Part shown: positions 11,295 to 22,133 of the stretch, piece by piece
How positions within the stretch are numbered: the first letter of the stretch is position 1
How the letters are laid out: each line of letters starts with the position of its first letter
Source: Proales similis
Lineage: Eukaryota > Rotifera > Eurotatoria > Ploima > Proalidae
Direction of reading: 5' to 3'
NCBI GenBank assembly: GCA_019059635.1
Contig: JAGVRJ010000004.1
Span: 1,612,001-1,676,000 of the forward strand
Length of the DNA stretch: 64,000 nt
Position numbers and translations under genes: made by a program
The notes under the pieces: generated by a model
The model's input: only the letters and a program-made list of their open reading frames with translations
The model's database searches: none
Told to the model about the DNA's origin: nothing

Positions 11295-13190
11295 TTAAGG
11301 CTCCATTTCAATTTGCTTTCTTAAATACTCTTTGTAGGATATAATATCTTCAGGCCATCTAGTGACAGTCTGATTGTCACAAATCCAAATTTCTTCGGCA
11401 ACCTGATTTATCAGACGGAAGTCATGGCTAACAAGTATCATTCCACCTTCAAAGCAATTGAGAGCATTAGCTAGCGCATCTATTGTTTCAATATCCAAGT
11501 GATTTGTAGGCTCGTCTAATAGAAGCAAATGAGGAGTTTGATAAGCCAACCAAGCAAATACTACTCGACATCTTTGTCCATCACTCAGATTTTTCATTGG
11601 GCACACTTGCTGGCGTCCAGAAAGTCCATATCGACCAATTATTTTCCTCATTTCTTCTTGTTCTTTTACTTCAGGATACTCTCTCATCATATATTGTAGA
11701 GCGGATAAATTTAAGTCAAGCTCTTCTGCGAGATGTTGATGATATCGAGCTATTTTTAAGTGAGAATTTCTTCGTATTTGTCCAGTAGTAGGAATTAGTC
11801 TCTCGTCAATGAGTTTGAGCAAAGTACTTTTTCCGGCACCGTTTGGACCAACTAACGCCACTCTTGTGTCAAGGTCAACTCCAAAGTCTAACTCTTTGTA
11901 AATCCAGTCTTGTCCTTCTTTGTAGCGAAACGAAACCTTTTCTATGCTCAATACAGGAGGCGGAATTTTACCGCAGTCGGGAAAATAAAATTCTAACGTT
12001 TTATCGACTGAAATGCGTTCAGTGAGACCTGAGTCCATCATCTTTTTAAGGGTTTTTTCTTTTGATTGAGCTTGTCTAGCTAATTTGGCCGAACCGTGAC
12101 CAAACCTTGCGATATAATTCTTCATATGGGCAATTTGATCTTGCTCCCATTGATAGCGCTTGGCTTGGTTTGTTTCTAACTCTGCACGAGTTTGAACATA
12201 CGAATCGAAATTTCCGGTGTAATAGTTAAGACGTTTTTTATGCAGGTGAATTATATTGGTGCAAACCCCATTTAAGAAATCTTGCGAGTGAGATATTAGT
12301 AACAATATGCGGTTAAACTTTTTAAGTTCCTCTTCAAGCCAGACACAGGCATTCAGATCTAAATGATTCGTCGGCTCGTCAAGCAGCAATAGTGACGGGC
12401 CCAGATAAAGAGCGCGTGCTAATGAAATACGCATTCGCCAACCTCCACTGAAATCCTTGCATTTCTTTCTTTGCATTTCGCTGGTAAATCCAAGACCATG
12501 GAGAATGCGAGCGGCCCTCACCTCCCTGGTGTCTGAATTAAGTTCGTCGAGTCTTTCGTAAATGTCGTTGAGCTGCTCTTGGGCCTCTAGATCATCACAT
12601 TCGACCAGCTTCTCCGCTTGTTCTTCTAGTTTAATTACCTCCTCGTCAACCTCCAGAACTGCCTCTAGTGCCGTTCTTTCAGAGGCCGGAATCTCTCTTG
12701 ATAGATGGAATATATCTATATGGTCAGGAATTGGAATCTCCCGATTAGCTATCGCAGCCAAAACTGTCGATTTTCCCGAACCGTTAAGCCCGAGGATGCC
12801 GTATCGACGACCCCAGTTGAGCTCTAGTCTAGCATCAGAAACAAGTTCTTGGCCATAAAAAGTCAAGGAAAACTGCTCTATGTGAACATCCCGGCCATTA
12901 GGATGCGAGGCTAGAACTCCTGTACACGCACGATTATCAGCGTTTTGCTTGTCGAGAAGGTTGATGGCATTAAGTTTGCGCTCGATTTCGTTCATAAAAT
13001 CATCACTAGCCTCTTCTTTGTTTTTGATTTGCTCTTGCTCAGTTTTTTCGTTCTCTATATCAATCGAGTCCTCGAAATTAAAATCATTTTCATCGTTATC
13101 GCCTTGAGTTTTATTCGGCTTTTTCATATCCTTCCGCTTGCGCGCTTCTTTTTTTTGTTGTTCCTTTTTCTTTTTCAAATCCGATGGCAT
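11295..13190 (-). CDS. ABCF2: ATP-binding cassette sub-family F member 2
   Basis: A single uninterrupted frame of 631 residues, matching the size of animal ABCF2. A Lys/Glu-rich N-terminal extension is followed by two ABC ATPase cassettes and no membrane segments. Cassette 1 has Walker [10 protein letters not shown], signature FSGGW and Walker [12 protein letters not shown]. Cassette 2 has Walker [10 protein letters not shown], a signature of the LSDGQ type and Walker [13 protein letters not shown]. The linker between them is basic, as in EF3-like ABCF proteins that act on ribosomes. ABCF2 is cytosolic, associated with translation and ribosome function, not transport. The coding region has no intron, unlike most neighbours. 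Confidence 0.96.
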   Translation of the reverse strand: MPSDLKKKKEQQKKEARKRKDMKKPNKTQGDNDENDFNFEDSIDIENEKTEQEQIKNKEEASDDFMNEIERKLNAINLLDKQNADNRACTGVLASHPNGRDVHIEQFSLTFYGQELVSDARLELNWGRRYGILGLNGSGKSTVLAAIANREIPIPDHIDIFHLSREIPASERTALEAVLEVDEEVIKLEEQAEKLVECDDLEAQEQLNDIYERLDELNSDTREVRAARILHGLGFTSEMQRKKCKDFSGGWRMRISLARALYLGPSLLLLDEPTNHLDLNACVWLEEELKKFNRILLLISHSQDFLNGVCTNIIHLHKKRLNYYTGNFDSYVQTRAELETNQAKRYQWEQDQIAHMKNYIARFGHGSAKLARQAQSKEKTLKKMMDSGLTERISVDKTLEFYFPDCGKIPPPVLSIEKVSFRYKEGQDWIYKELDFGVDLDTRVALVGPNGAGKSTLLKLIDERLIPTTGQIRRNSHLKIARYHQHLAEELDLNLSALQYMMREYPEVKEQEEMRKIIGRYGLSGRQQVCPMKNLSDGQRCRVVFAWLAYQTPHLLLLDEPTNHLDIETIDALANALNCFEGGMILVSHDFRLINQVAEEIWICDNQTVTRWPEDIISYKEYLRKQIEMEP

Positions 13191-13863
13191 GCTGTTTAAG
13201 GCAATAGCTGAACACCTGAATATGTTAAAGGTAACTTTTTAATTTAAATATTGTAACTTATGGCAGAGAAATCTAATTGACTCGAGAAACTTATCTCGAG
13301 AGCTGAATTTTGAGGTTCGACTAGCAACTGGTGGAATAGCCTAGGCTTTATAGCCAATTTGCGGGGCACTATACGAGCATGCGCTTATTGGGCAAACGTA
13401 CTTGAATGCATAAGAAACCATCAGAGAACATGCAAATAAACGATCCCATTCATAATTTGCCAAAAGCACGAAGGGGTTTAAGAAGATACATCTGCACGCT
13501 TATGTCCAGTATTCTAGAATTTTCGCCGATCTCTGTTACAATTAAGAAGTTAATCTTCTCCGTGAAAAATTTAACCATCACCCTAGCTTGCCCGCCTAAT
13601 TATTTTTTCTCGTCAACTAAACATGAAATCAATACTCGGGCTAAACGCAAACATAAGCGCATTGGAAAGCAAACATAGGTCTTGCTGTTGAGATTTTGAC
13701 TTTTGACGTAAAAGATACGGCGAGACTGGGCTGACAATATACCTGATCATAAATTTTTAAAAGAATGAAAATAAAAGTATGCAAATAGAACAGACCAGAA
13801 AAAATAGGGATAAAACAGCAGTATTATCTGCTGTTTTCGATTTAGTCTAGTCTTAACAGAAAA

Positions 13864-16214
13864 ATGAGAAATTTTTGGTTAGCATTAGTTTTGGCTCACT
13901 TGTCTTGTTCAATTGGTAAGATAAATTGTCAAAAGCTCTGTTTGGCCTAAAAAAGAATATTTATGAGAAGCAGCAATAACGGAAAACTATGTTGGTTGTC
14001 GGGGAAATAACTGGAACAGTTGGCTCAGAATGGATGGAAACATGAACAATCAAATTTGTTATACATTTTGTCTGGTTTATGGATATATTTCCAAAGGTTT
14101 TAGGTATTCTAAAACCTTCCAAGGGTAAATTAATGTTAAATAATTAAGGAAAAAAGAAAATTTCATAAAAATTAACACAGAGATACTTGCTTGTGTAGCA
14201 CATCAATTGGAAATGGACCTTTCTCTGGAAATAACTGTAACTATTACTGTGAAGGTTATTCTCCTGAGATTTGTGGAGGCAATAATGTAGCATCAACCTA
14301 TCAGTTGGAAAGTAAATTGATTTTTTTAAGTTAAAGCTAGAATGATTCTTTAATGAGAAAAAAGATCCAGTTCTGATACATGTGCAATCAGGTCCAATCT
14401 GTTATTACGTCGGCAACTTTCCAAACACCTTGTTTAATAACCATTATCCAAATATTCAAGTGAATTTCTTATCGGTTGAATGGTGTATAGCATTTTGTCA
14501 TGCATACCAGTATAGATATGTAGCACTCCAATACGGGTAAGGTTTTTCCAGAAAACAAAAGAAATGTTAAATTAAGCAATGTCAAAGGATCTACTGTCTT
14601 TGTTACAATCAATTAACTTACAGACATCAACAGGTAAGCCAGTCTGATTGTGGAATGGATTGTGGAGGAGATTCAAATCAAAAATGTGGAGGGTATTGGA
14701 GACAGACGGTATATGATATCCAGAGCATTAACTTTTACACTACCACGACCACTACGACTCCGACCACGACTACAACTCCGACCACTACCACGACCACTAC
14801 CACGACCACGACTACAACTCCGACCACTACCACGACCACGACTACAACTCCGACCACTACCACGACCACTACCACGACCACGACTACAACTCCGACCACT
14901 ACCACGACCACGACTACAACTCCGACCACTACCACGACCACGACTACGACTCCGACCACTACTACGACTCCGACCACTACTACAACTCCGACCACTACTA
15001 CAACTCCGACCACGACTACAACCACGACCACTACCACGACCACTACGACTCCGACCACTACCACGACCACGACTACAACTCCGACCACTACCACGACCAC
15101 GACTACAACTCCGACCACTACCACGACCACGACTACAACTCCGACCACTACCACGACCACTACTACGACTCCGACCACGACTACAACTCCGACCACTACC
15201 ACGACCACGACTACAACTCCGACCACTACCACGACCACGACTACGACTCCGACCACTACTACGACTCCGACCACTACTACAACTCCGACCACTACTACAA
15301 CTCCGACCACGACTACAACCACGACCACTACCACGACCACTACGACTCCGACCACTACCACGACCACTACTACGACCACGACTACAACTCCGACCACTAC
15401 CACGACCACGACTACAACTCCGACCACTACCACGACCACTACTACGACTCCGACCACGACTACAACTCCGACCACTACCACGACCACGACTACAACTCCG
15501 ACTACCATTCCTACAGTCAATTTGACAATGGGTTACTCAATTGATCAAGAGAAAGCGATATCCATCATAAGCCAAGTCGCTCAGTTTGAAGAGCTTGAAA
15601 TTTCTCAAATTATCGAACTTTTATCGATCGATTATGACATTTCGCACTGTCTTTCCAACTGCTCGAATTATGGTCAGTGCAAACTTAATAATTTAGGCAA
15701 GCTGTCATGTGTTTGTGAAGAAAATCGGCAAGGCTCCAGATGTGAGACTAGTAAGCTGGCTTGTGATTATTCGCCTTGTTTGAACAACGGAACTTGCACT
15801 AATTTACCTTTAAATGCCTCTTCTAACGGATTTTCGTGCAATTGCTCTGCATCTTTCTTTGGAGATCGCTGCGAGAAAGAGGTTAATCTTTGTTCGGGAA
15901 AAACTTGTTCAGGCAATGGAATTTGTCAACAAGACAAAATCAATCACTCATCCTTTTGCAAATGCTTTAACCAATATAGCGGCGATTATTGTGAGCTAGA
16001 ATCAAGTGAAATGCAGGCGATAAAAAAGACTATATCGATAGCTTCGATAATCGCGATTGTCATACTTTGTTCGCTTTATTGCCTATTCGTCCTAAATGAT
16101 TGCCTTGAACTATTTTTGAGAAGGAGGACCCTTAAGAAAAGAGACCACAGCTTCAGAAGGGCAAGTCCAGCTTCACCTTTAGAAAAACCGACAAAGCTTC
16201 ACTATATTAGCTAG
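13864..16214 (+). CDS. two-WSC, mucin-like, triple-EGF type I membrane protein
   Basis: Exons 13864..13915, 13974..14096, 14183..14311, 14365..14536 and 14588..16214 total 2103 nt (700 residues). Exon 1 encodes a signal peptide (MRNFWLALVLAHLSC). Exons 2-3 form one WSC domain (ENYVGCRGNNWNSW, then NYYCEGYSPEICGG). Exons 4-5 form a second (VALQYG, IYCLCYN, SDCGMDCGGDSNQKCGG). Next come ~255 residues of almost pure Thr with regular Pro, a likely O-glycosylated stalk. Three EGF-like modules follow (bases ~15648-15750, 15763-15876, 15892-15993), then a transmembrane helix (~16030-16090) and a short basic cytoplasmic tail rich in Ser and Lys. WSC domains are carbohydrate-binding Cys-rich modules known from fungal stress sensors and animal surface proteins. 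A role as a cell-surface or glycocalyx receptor is inference. Confidence 0.8.
14739..15508 (+). repeat. coding Thr/Pro minisatellite (ACC/ACG/ACT/ACA codons)
   Basis: About 770 bp built from combinations of ACN threonine codons with a CCG proline every 5-14 codons. There is higher-order structure: a segment starting near 14944 recurs near 15241, a 297-bp period that keeps the reading frame. It encodes the stalk of the WSC/EGF protein. Because the tract has almost no T-rich codons, all frames on both strands are open, which produces artefactual long frames. Confidence 0.9.
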
Positions 16215-16299
16215 AAATTTGGCCATTTAGTTTTAGAGAGAATAAAATTTTTGATAGTTTAAGCTTTAAGTATTTAATCGTTAAATCAAATATCAATAA

Positions 16300-16996
16300 T
16301 CATTTTAAAACTGGCCAAGTGTAATATATTTGATATTGAGAATTTAACAGGTTTCCTTCAAATTTTCGGATACTTATTGGTCTCCCGTGGGCTGCTGATT
16401 CAATGTTGATCGGTGGGTTCATTTGAAGGCCCGACTGAGAAAATGAATTTGATTGCATTGAGCACTGATATCGATCAAAGTATTCACTTTTTCCTTGAAA
16501 TAAAATAAAACGACTATTATACAAGTCTCTGCTAGAAAGAACAAGTCTGGACACATAAAAATCATCAAATAAACAAATATGGCACGATTTTACTATTTCG
16601 TGTTTCGTGTTTTTTAGTTTTTTAGTTTTTTAGTTTAGTTACTTAGTTAGTTTTTTAGTTTTAGTGTAATATAATGGAGTTTAACTGCGTCCAAACTCAT
16701 CAAATTGATAAAAATACCTGGAAAGTCAGGGTTTAGGCCTGCACTAAAAGCAATAGACGAGTTTCGAGATGACTGCATTTTTTTTCAAATTGGTTTTTGA
16801 TTTAGAGTTTCGCTTCTCTTATCGCGTGATTAAATAGAGCCGGTTTAGGTGTTTTTACATTCCCTGAAAGAATTTTTACCGCGCCCTCCGGATGAGAGCC
16901 ATTAAAACTTTTGGTATGTAAATAACTTCGGGCTTTCAAGATTTTGGCGTCTAATTGAATTAATTCATGGCAACGGGACGCGTCTCTCAAATTCAA
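16300..16996 (-). other. possible minus-strand exons, unresolved
   Basis: Two short open frames (16996..16802 and 16554..16300) lie between the WSC gene and the PX gene. Neither begins with ATG, and both have mixed amino-acid composition (for example SYLHTKSFNGSHPEGAVKIL and GRPISIRKFEGNLLNSQYQ) that looks more like protein than random AT-rich sequence. They could be exons of one small gene, but I could not find splice sites that join them in frame. No function assigned. Confidence 0.25.
16611..16663. repeat. TTTTTAG-type low-complexity tract
   Basis: Short irregular tandem repeats of TTTTTTAG and TTAGTTAG in about 50 bp of noncoding sequence. Probably replication-slippage DNA. The TTAG units are too few and irregular to be a telomeric array. 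Confidence 0.7.
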
Positions 16997-17374
16997 AATA
17001 TAAGACTTAACCCAGAATTTGTTTCTAAACTAATGGAGCATAATTTTCGCTACACTCAGCAGATATGTATTAAAAAATTTCGCAGGTTGAACTTGAATCG
17101 AGCATTATCGTTAGATATCAGAAGCTTAAAAGCTTACTAAACTCTTTACTAATTCTAGCTTTTAATTAATGCATTTAAATTTTTTGGAATCAAATTTATT
17201 TTAAGCGTTTATTTTTTGCGCACAATTCACGAAGAGGAAATCCTTTGATTTTTGTTTACGATCGACGATTTCCAACTTTTGAATTTTGGTTCTAATTTTT
17301 CACCGGTGAGCAAATATAACTTTTGGTTTAACTGTTGAATAACTTATGGACTATAGTTTAACTTGCATATCTAA

Positions 17375-18600
17375 TTAACTATTTTTTAACGCTTCTTCGA
17401 AACCAACTAATAACTCAAAAGCGCATGCTTCATTTCTTATATCATTTGAGCAGTCTAATTCTTGGCTATCTAGCCCTCCAGTTTGTTCAAAGTTATCAGG
17501 GGACGTCAATTCGTTGAGAGCGTTGTCTTCGTCCCACCATAAGGCGTTCTCAATCTTATTTGATCCAAGAATTTCTATTGAGCCATGATACTGCATTTCG
17601 CAATCACTTTCACTGTCGTTAAGCTTTTCATTCGAACTTGTTTGAAACGTCCTCGCATTTGTATTGTGCTTTGACATTTTTGAATACGGGCTTTCTAATT
17701 CGGGCTCTTCACTAATTTCTTCCTTTAGCCGAAAATCTCTTGAAAATTGTGCCGGTCTGGGATCACTGCTTTTGGTTTCAAAGAAAGATAATACTAGCTG
17801 ACTCAGCGAAATCTTTAAAAAAAATAGCTGATTAGTTGAATGCTGCTAGGAAAAAATCGACGTTTTTACCTCTGTGGGCAGCTTAATCACTTGCTGAACA
17901 TAAGTGTTGAGTTGAATTTCACGGCTTTCCGCATGTTTGAGGTGACTTTTCCAAAACGGCTTCTTTGAAACTGGCAACAAAGTTAGAAAAATATTAAAAA
18001 AAAAGATTAGGAAAATTTACCTGGAAGAATCGGAAGTGTTTTGTCGAAATTGCCAAAAAAACCTTTTCTGAAACTTGTTTTTGGCTTAGACTTGAGCCGG
18101 TTAAGTAATAAACCAAATTCATCAAAGAGTGAGCTATTAAAGCGCTCGAAATCTTCAAAAGTACGTTTTACAAACGTCTTTGTCTCATTTGACCAGTAGA
18201 CTTCAATTATATATTCAAAATCAATTTTCTCAGCACTTAACTTAAGCTGAGCAAATCCGTTAACACAGGCATCAAGAATAAAAACAAAGCGGTTCTGCCG
18301 GCTATGTAGGTTTAATTCGATTCTTGGACTGGATGAGTATGGCAAAGGCGAGTCGTTGCAGCTACTAGCACTCGAGCTATCCGAACTTGTTGATGAACAG
18401 TTATATGGCTGAAGAGCTTTCTCCAGATTCAGCGTCTTGGTTGGAGAATAGTCCAGTAAACAGTTAGAAAGCGCTAGTTTTGAGTTTGAATGATAAACGA
18501 GGTTTGATGGGATCCAGGATTCTCCTCGGTGTAGAGCCAGCATTGAACAGGCGCGGTTAAGTTTAGCTGCTGGCATACATATGATTGATTCGTCACTCAT
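17375..18600 (-). CDS. PX-domain protein
   Basis: Exons 18600..18021, 17970..17880 and 17810..17375 sum to 1107 nt (368 residues) in one frame. Residues ~100-260 form a phox-homology domain: strands around FEYIIEVYWSNETKTFVKRT, the FEDFERF helix start (the R-[YF]-x-[DE]-F region), a proline-rich LPILP turn, then the terminal helices ending in KLPTEISLSQLVLSFFE, as in p47phox/SH3PXD2-type PX domains. PX domains bind phosphoinositides on endosomal or plasma membranes. The N-terminal 90 residues are Ser-rich and the C-terminal ~110 residues are acidic and unstructured. No SH3 or BAR domain is present. It could be a divergent adaptor of the NADPH-oxidase organiser/SH3PXD2 type that lost SH3 modules, or a sorting-nexin-like protein. 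Confidence 0.7.
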
Positions 18601-18899
18601 TTTAAGCTGGATATTTTTGATAAAGCGGGCGTCTTTTCGCCTTTTTAGGCAAGCTCGTTCTTACAAATGATATTTATTCATCTATCGATTTTCAGAATCA
18701 GATAGTTAAGAAGAAGGGATGCAAAAGATTTACTAATGAAGGAAATAGGCTAATGAATAATTTAATTGAATGTCCACTTGTGTCCATACATTGACTTGAA
18801 ATTAGCGAATATTATTTTATGCTCCTCTTTTAAATTGCATTGACTGAGGCTAGTCTAACATGGAATGTTTTTTCTGTCGGTCTTATCTAGTTGATTAAG

Positions 18900-18946
18900 T
18901 TGATTCAGATTATTATTATTAAGGATTTTCCACCAATCTGAATCAA
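18900..18946. repeat. 12-bp perfect inverted repeat
   Basis: TTGATTCAGATT at 18900-18911 is the exact reverse complement of AATCTGAATCAA at 18935-18946, with a 23-bp AT-rich spacer. It could form a hairpin or be a protein-binding palindrome. AT-rich sequence makes short palindromes common, so significance is uncertain. Confidence 0.6.
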
Positions 18947-19746
18947 AAGCTCAATAATATACGGTAGCCGGACGGAACCGACGCTTATTCATAAATATTT
19001 AGCGCTGCAAATCACTTAGACTCAGCACTTCATATTGGCGCACTGGGGCATCTTGCTCGATTGGCAGGTCAGAGCCTTAATTCAGAGTTCAGTCGTGTAA
19101 ATGATGCGTTTGCCGAGGATTAAATGTAAACATGCCCGAGCCGCTCGTGCAAAAAGCCAAGCTTGTTCATAATTCTCTGTTTTAAACATTCTCGCTCTCG
19201 ATATTAGTTCTGATTGAATCGGAGTCTTGAGTTCAATGTTTCTCCACGCATTTGCCTATCAAATCATCTTTCCTGCATCAAGTCAGGGTTAAGAGTGATT
19301 AATCAATTCTGATCATTATAAACTCTTATATTGAACCTAGAGAAACACCCATCGGTCTGAAACATAGCATGAAAGTTTCCAGATTGGATATTTATGATAG
19401 ATTGCTTTCTCTTTACTGCGTTCATAAAAGGAGCGAAATTCGCAACGAAATGGGAAAGCCGACCATAGATTCGATCCATGGCTCACTAAACCACAACTAA
19501 TTAGCCTCGTGAGTAAAATGATAATCGTTATTTACGCAACACCTCTCATCATTCATTAGGTATGCCTCTCTGGCTTAAAGCTATCAGGTCATATCCCTCT
19601 TATAACCTCATTGCTTCAATTCTTGATTCACAATCGAACCCTTTCCTTCTCTTTCTACCTACCTAATTAATTCAAAAGCAATACTCCTTTAAAACTGATT
19701 GTCTACTAGTTAAAACTCCTCTAACTCAAGAAATAAAAATGACTGA

Positions 19747-19787
19747 ATGAATATTATGAAACCGAAACATAGTTTCATAATATTCAT
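19747..19787. repeat. 16-bp perfect inverted repeat (hairpin)
   Basis: ATGAATATTATGAAAC at 19747-19762 is exactly reverse-complementary to 19772-19787, with a 9-nt loop. A perfect 16-bp stem is unlikely by chance at this distance even in AT-rich DNA. There is no oligo-T run immediately after it. It may be a remnant of a miniature inverted-repeat element, a structured RNA or a regulatory palindrome. Confidence 0.75.
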
Positions 19788-22133
19788 ATTTCGGATTGGT
19801 TCCCTGCATAAAATGAATGTGTACGGACGATTAAATAAGAGAATTCGAGTAATCCATATTACAAGAGATAGCAGACAGCTTATTGCTCGTAATCAGTTGG
19901 CATCTGTCTACCTTTATCTAGTTAGTTAATGGATTTGAATCTGAGCAAACGTTTTCTTTTACTTAGAGAAATAGCTTGGAGGAACTAAGTTCATAATTCA
20001 AAAAATAATAAAAATCGCTCGAAGGAGGCCACTGACAAACCAATTGCAATCTCATGCAGGATTTTAGTAATGGAATATTAACTTAAACTATAAACATACA
20101 ATAGGTAAAGTCTTTGGTTAACTCCTGCCAGCTAGAGCAGCTAGTTCTTATTCTGTTCCACGTGCATATGAATGGTCGACGGGGGTTCCCCCATAAAGTC
20201 AATGGCTCTTCAACCATTCACATAAACTTGAGGGTCATTCTAAATAAATATTTAGATATCGCAAAGTTTAATTGAGTTCTCCAAGGTGTGCGTACGAGGA
20301 ATGCAATTTTAAGTGTACGGGTCATAGCATAAGCCACCCTAAGTTGCGTAAATTTTTTACATACAATGCAAACACGAATTACTAAAGGAATGAAACGAGT
20401 AGAAATGTGTGGGTTCGCGTTATGGTTAGCCAAGCTGGTTGCGTCAGCGGCGATCATAAACGAGTATGCAAGAGAATATTATTTCATTGGGAGTTGTAAA
20501 TGATTGGACACAAATGACCTTTAAGAATACTCCCATTAATTAGTATGGCGCATAATAAATCTTAACAGTTAAAATGTTTATATTATTGCTGACAAATTGA
20601 ATAAATTGGGCATTTGAGTAGACTGGAAACTCAAAAGTACTTACAATCGCGAACATAAAAGTAAGACAATTGGTGATAAGTTAATAGATGCTCGCTACTC
20701 TTTTGAAAGCCTTTCTTTAGTTGATATCAATTTAGTGGAACTATAATCGAATGGGCTATTAAGATAAGCCTCCATATTTTGATTAAACCATGAAACAACT
20801 AGGTGTTTTAACTTGCAAGCCTCTCATATATGGTTAGAGAGAACCTATTGAATAAATTGAGTAGGTTACCAGGGCAAGGCTCGTCAAATAACGAGAACCA
20901 CCCTTCACACTTAAGAGTGTTAATTAACTCACATGGGTCACATACGGATTCTATTTTCTAAACTTTTGGGGTCTAAATTGCTTTGCTCCAGACTAAATAG
21001 AACCTTTCTGGTATCTCGGATAGTTGTTAATTCTGATCAGTTTTTTTAACTAGCGGATTTGAACATAAATATTTCTTAAAAAAGGGAAATAGGACAATTT
21101 GGATATGAAAAGAAGACTGCTGCTCTAATTTAGAGCGTGGGAGTCGTTGCAACCCGCAAGACTAGACATTTTGATTGTGAACTATCGCGACGTGAAACAA
21201 GATCGTGGCTACATCAAAATAATGCACGATACGAGCGAATTCCTTGAGATCCCTACGATCAAAAAAATGACCCATATTTTGGTTAAGTTGAATCGCGCAA
21301 GTTAGAAATTCTTGTTTGCCTTGTTTAGGTTTTTTGCTATTTGATCATTTGCTAAGATAAAAAGATGTTGAAAAGATTGCTTGAACTAGTATTGAAGAGT
21401 ATCGCTAATTAACTGAACCCGTTATTTGTTGAAACTGAATACTTTAAGAATGAAGTTTGTAATTTGGTTCACAGTGAGATCTTTAGGCAGCTCCTTTTAA
21501 TACAATTTTTAAGTTTATTAGTTTAGGCTTTTAAACAATAAAGCATTAAAAATTTCTATTTTGATATTTTATTAGAATAGTCCGGCTCTGTCATCAGATA
21601 TTGGATGATTTTAGGCAATATTGTTCAATCGGTTGTGAACCTTTATTGACTTTTCTGTTTTTACTGGAGGATTGGGCTGATAATTTAAGCGAAATTAAAG
21701 ACATCCATATAGTGCTCTATATTCGCTCTAATTATATGTGATAAATAATTAGGCAAGTTAATTCTGCAAGTGGTTGGTGTTGGTTTCAAAATCTAATTCG
21801 TACACGAGAGAACAGAAAAAAGGCCCAGATGCCATTGTCTGTTCAGATTTGGCTGCATGCTCTCGTTAGCGGCTATTCTCACACTTATTTGCACGCTCCC
21901 TCTAGTTTTTTTAAGTGTTAAAATTATCTAGGCAGACAATATTTGGCTATAAAATTCTGATCAAATGTTGTGTTACCCATAGATTTATGCGGATAAACGT
22001 GGCCGTGGGCACTTGTTGGTCATAAGGAGTTTTGTTTTATTCTCTTTATTTTCCCTTTTCTGCAAAAAGATCGCAAGCGTTTGATGCAACAGATTACCAG
22101 CTAAGGAAACAAAGAACACTAAATAGAAAGTGA

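Larger units (their letters stand above)
18601..22133. other. 3.5-kb divergent intergenic region
   Basis: This interval separates two genes transcribed away from each other (PX protein to the left, PP4R3 to the right), so it must contain both promoters. I see no convincing gene. Short frames at 19747..19929 and 20218..20457 have no recognisable motifs. Inverted repeats are present at 18900-18946 and 19747-19787. It is the longest non-coding interval in the window and stands out against the otherwise high gene density. Confidence 0.5.

Noticed and set aside
14650-15525. Long plus-strand Pro/Leu/Arg frame and minus-strand poly-Val/Gly frame across the Thr repeat
   Set aside because: The ACN repeat contains no stops in any frame. 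The true frame is the poly-Thr one, which connects the WSC and EGF domains.
16611-16663. TTAG-containing tract as an internal telomeric array
   Set aside because: Units are irregular (TTTTTTAG, TTAG, TTAGTTAG) and too few; simple slippage explains it.
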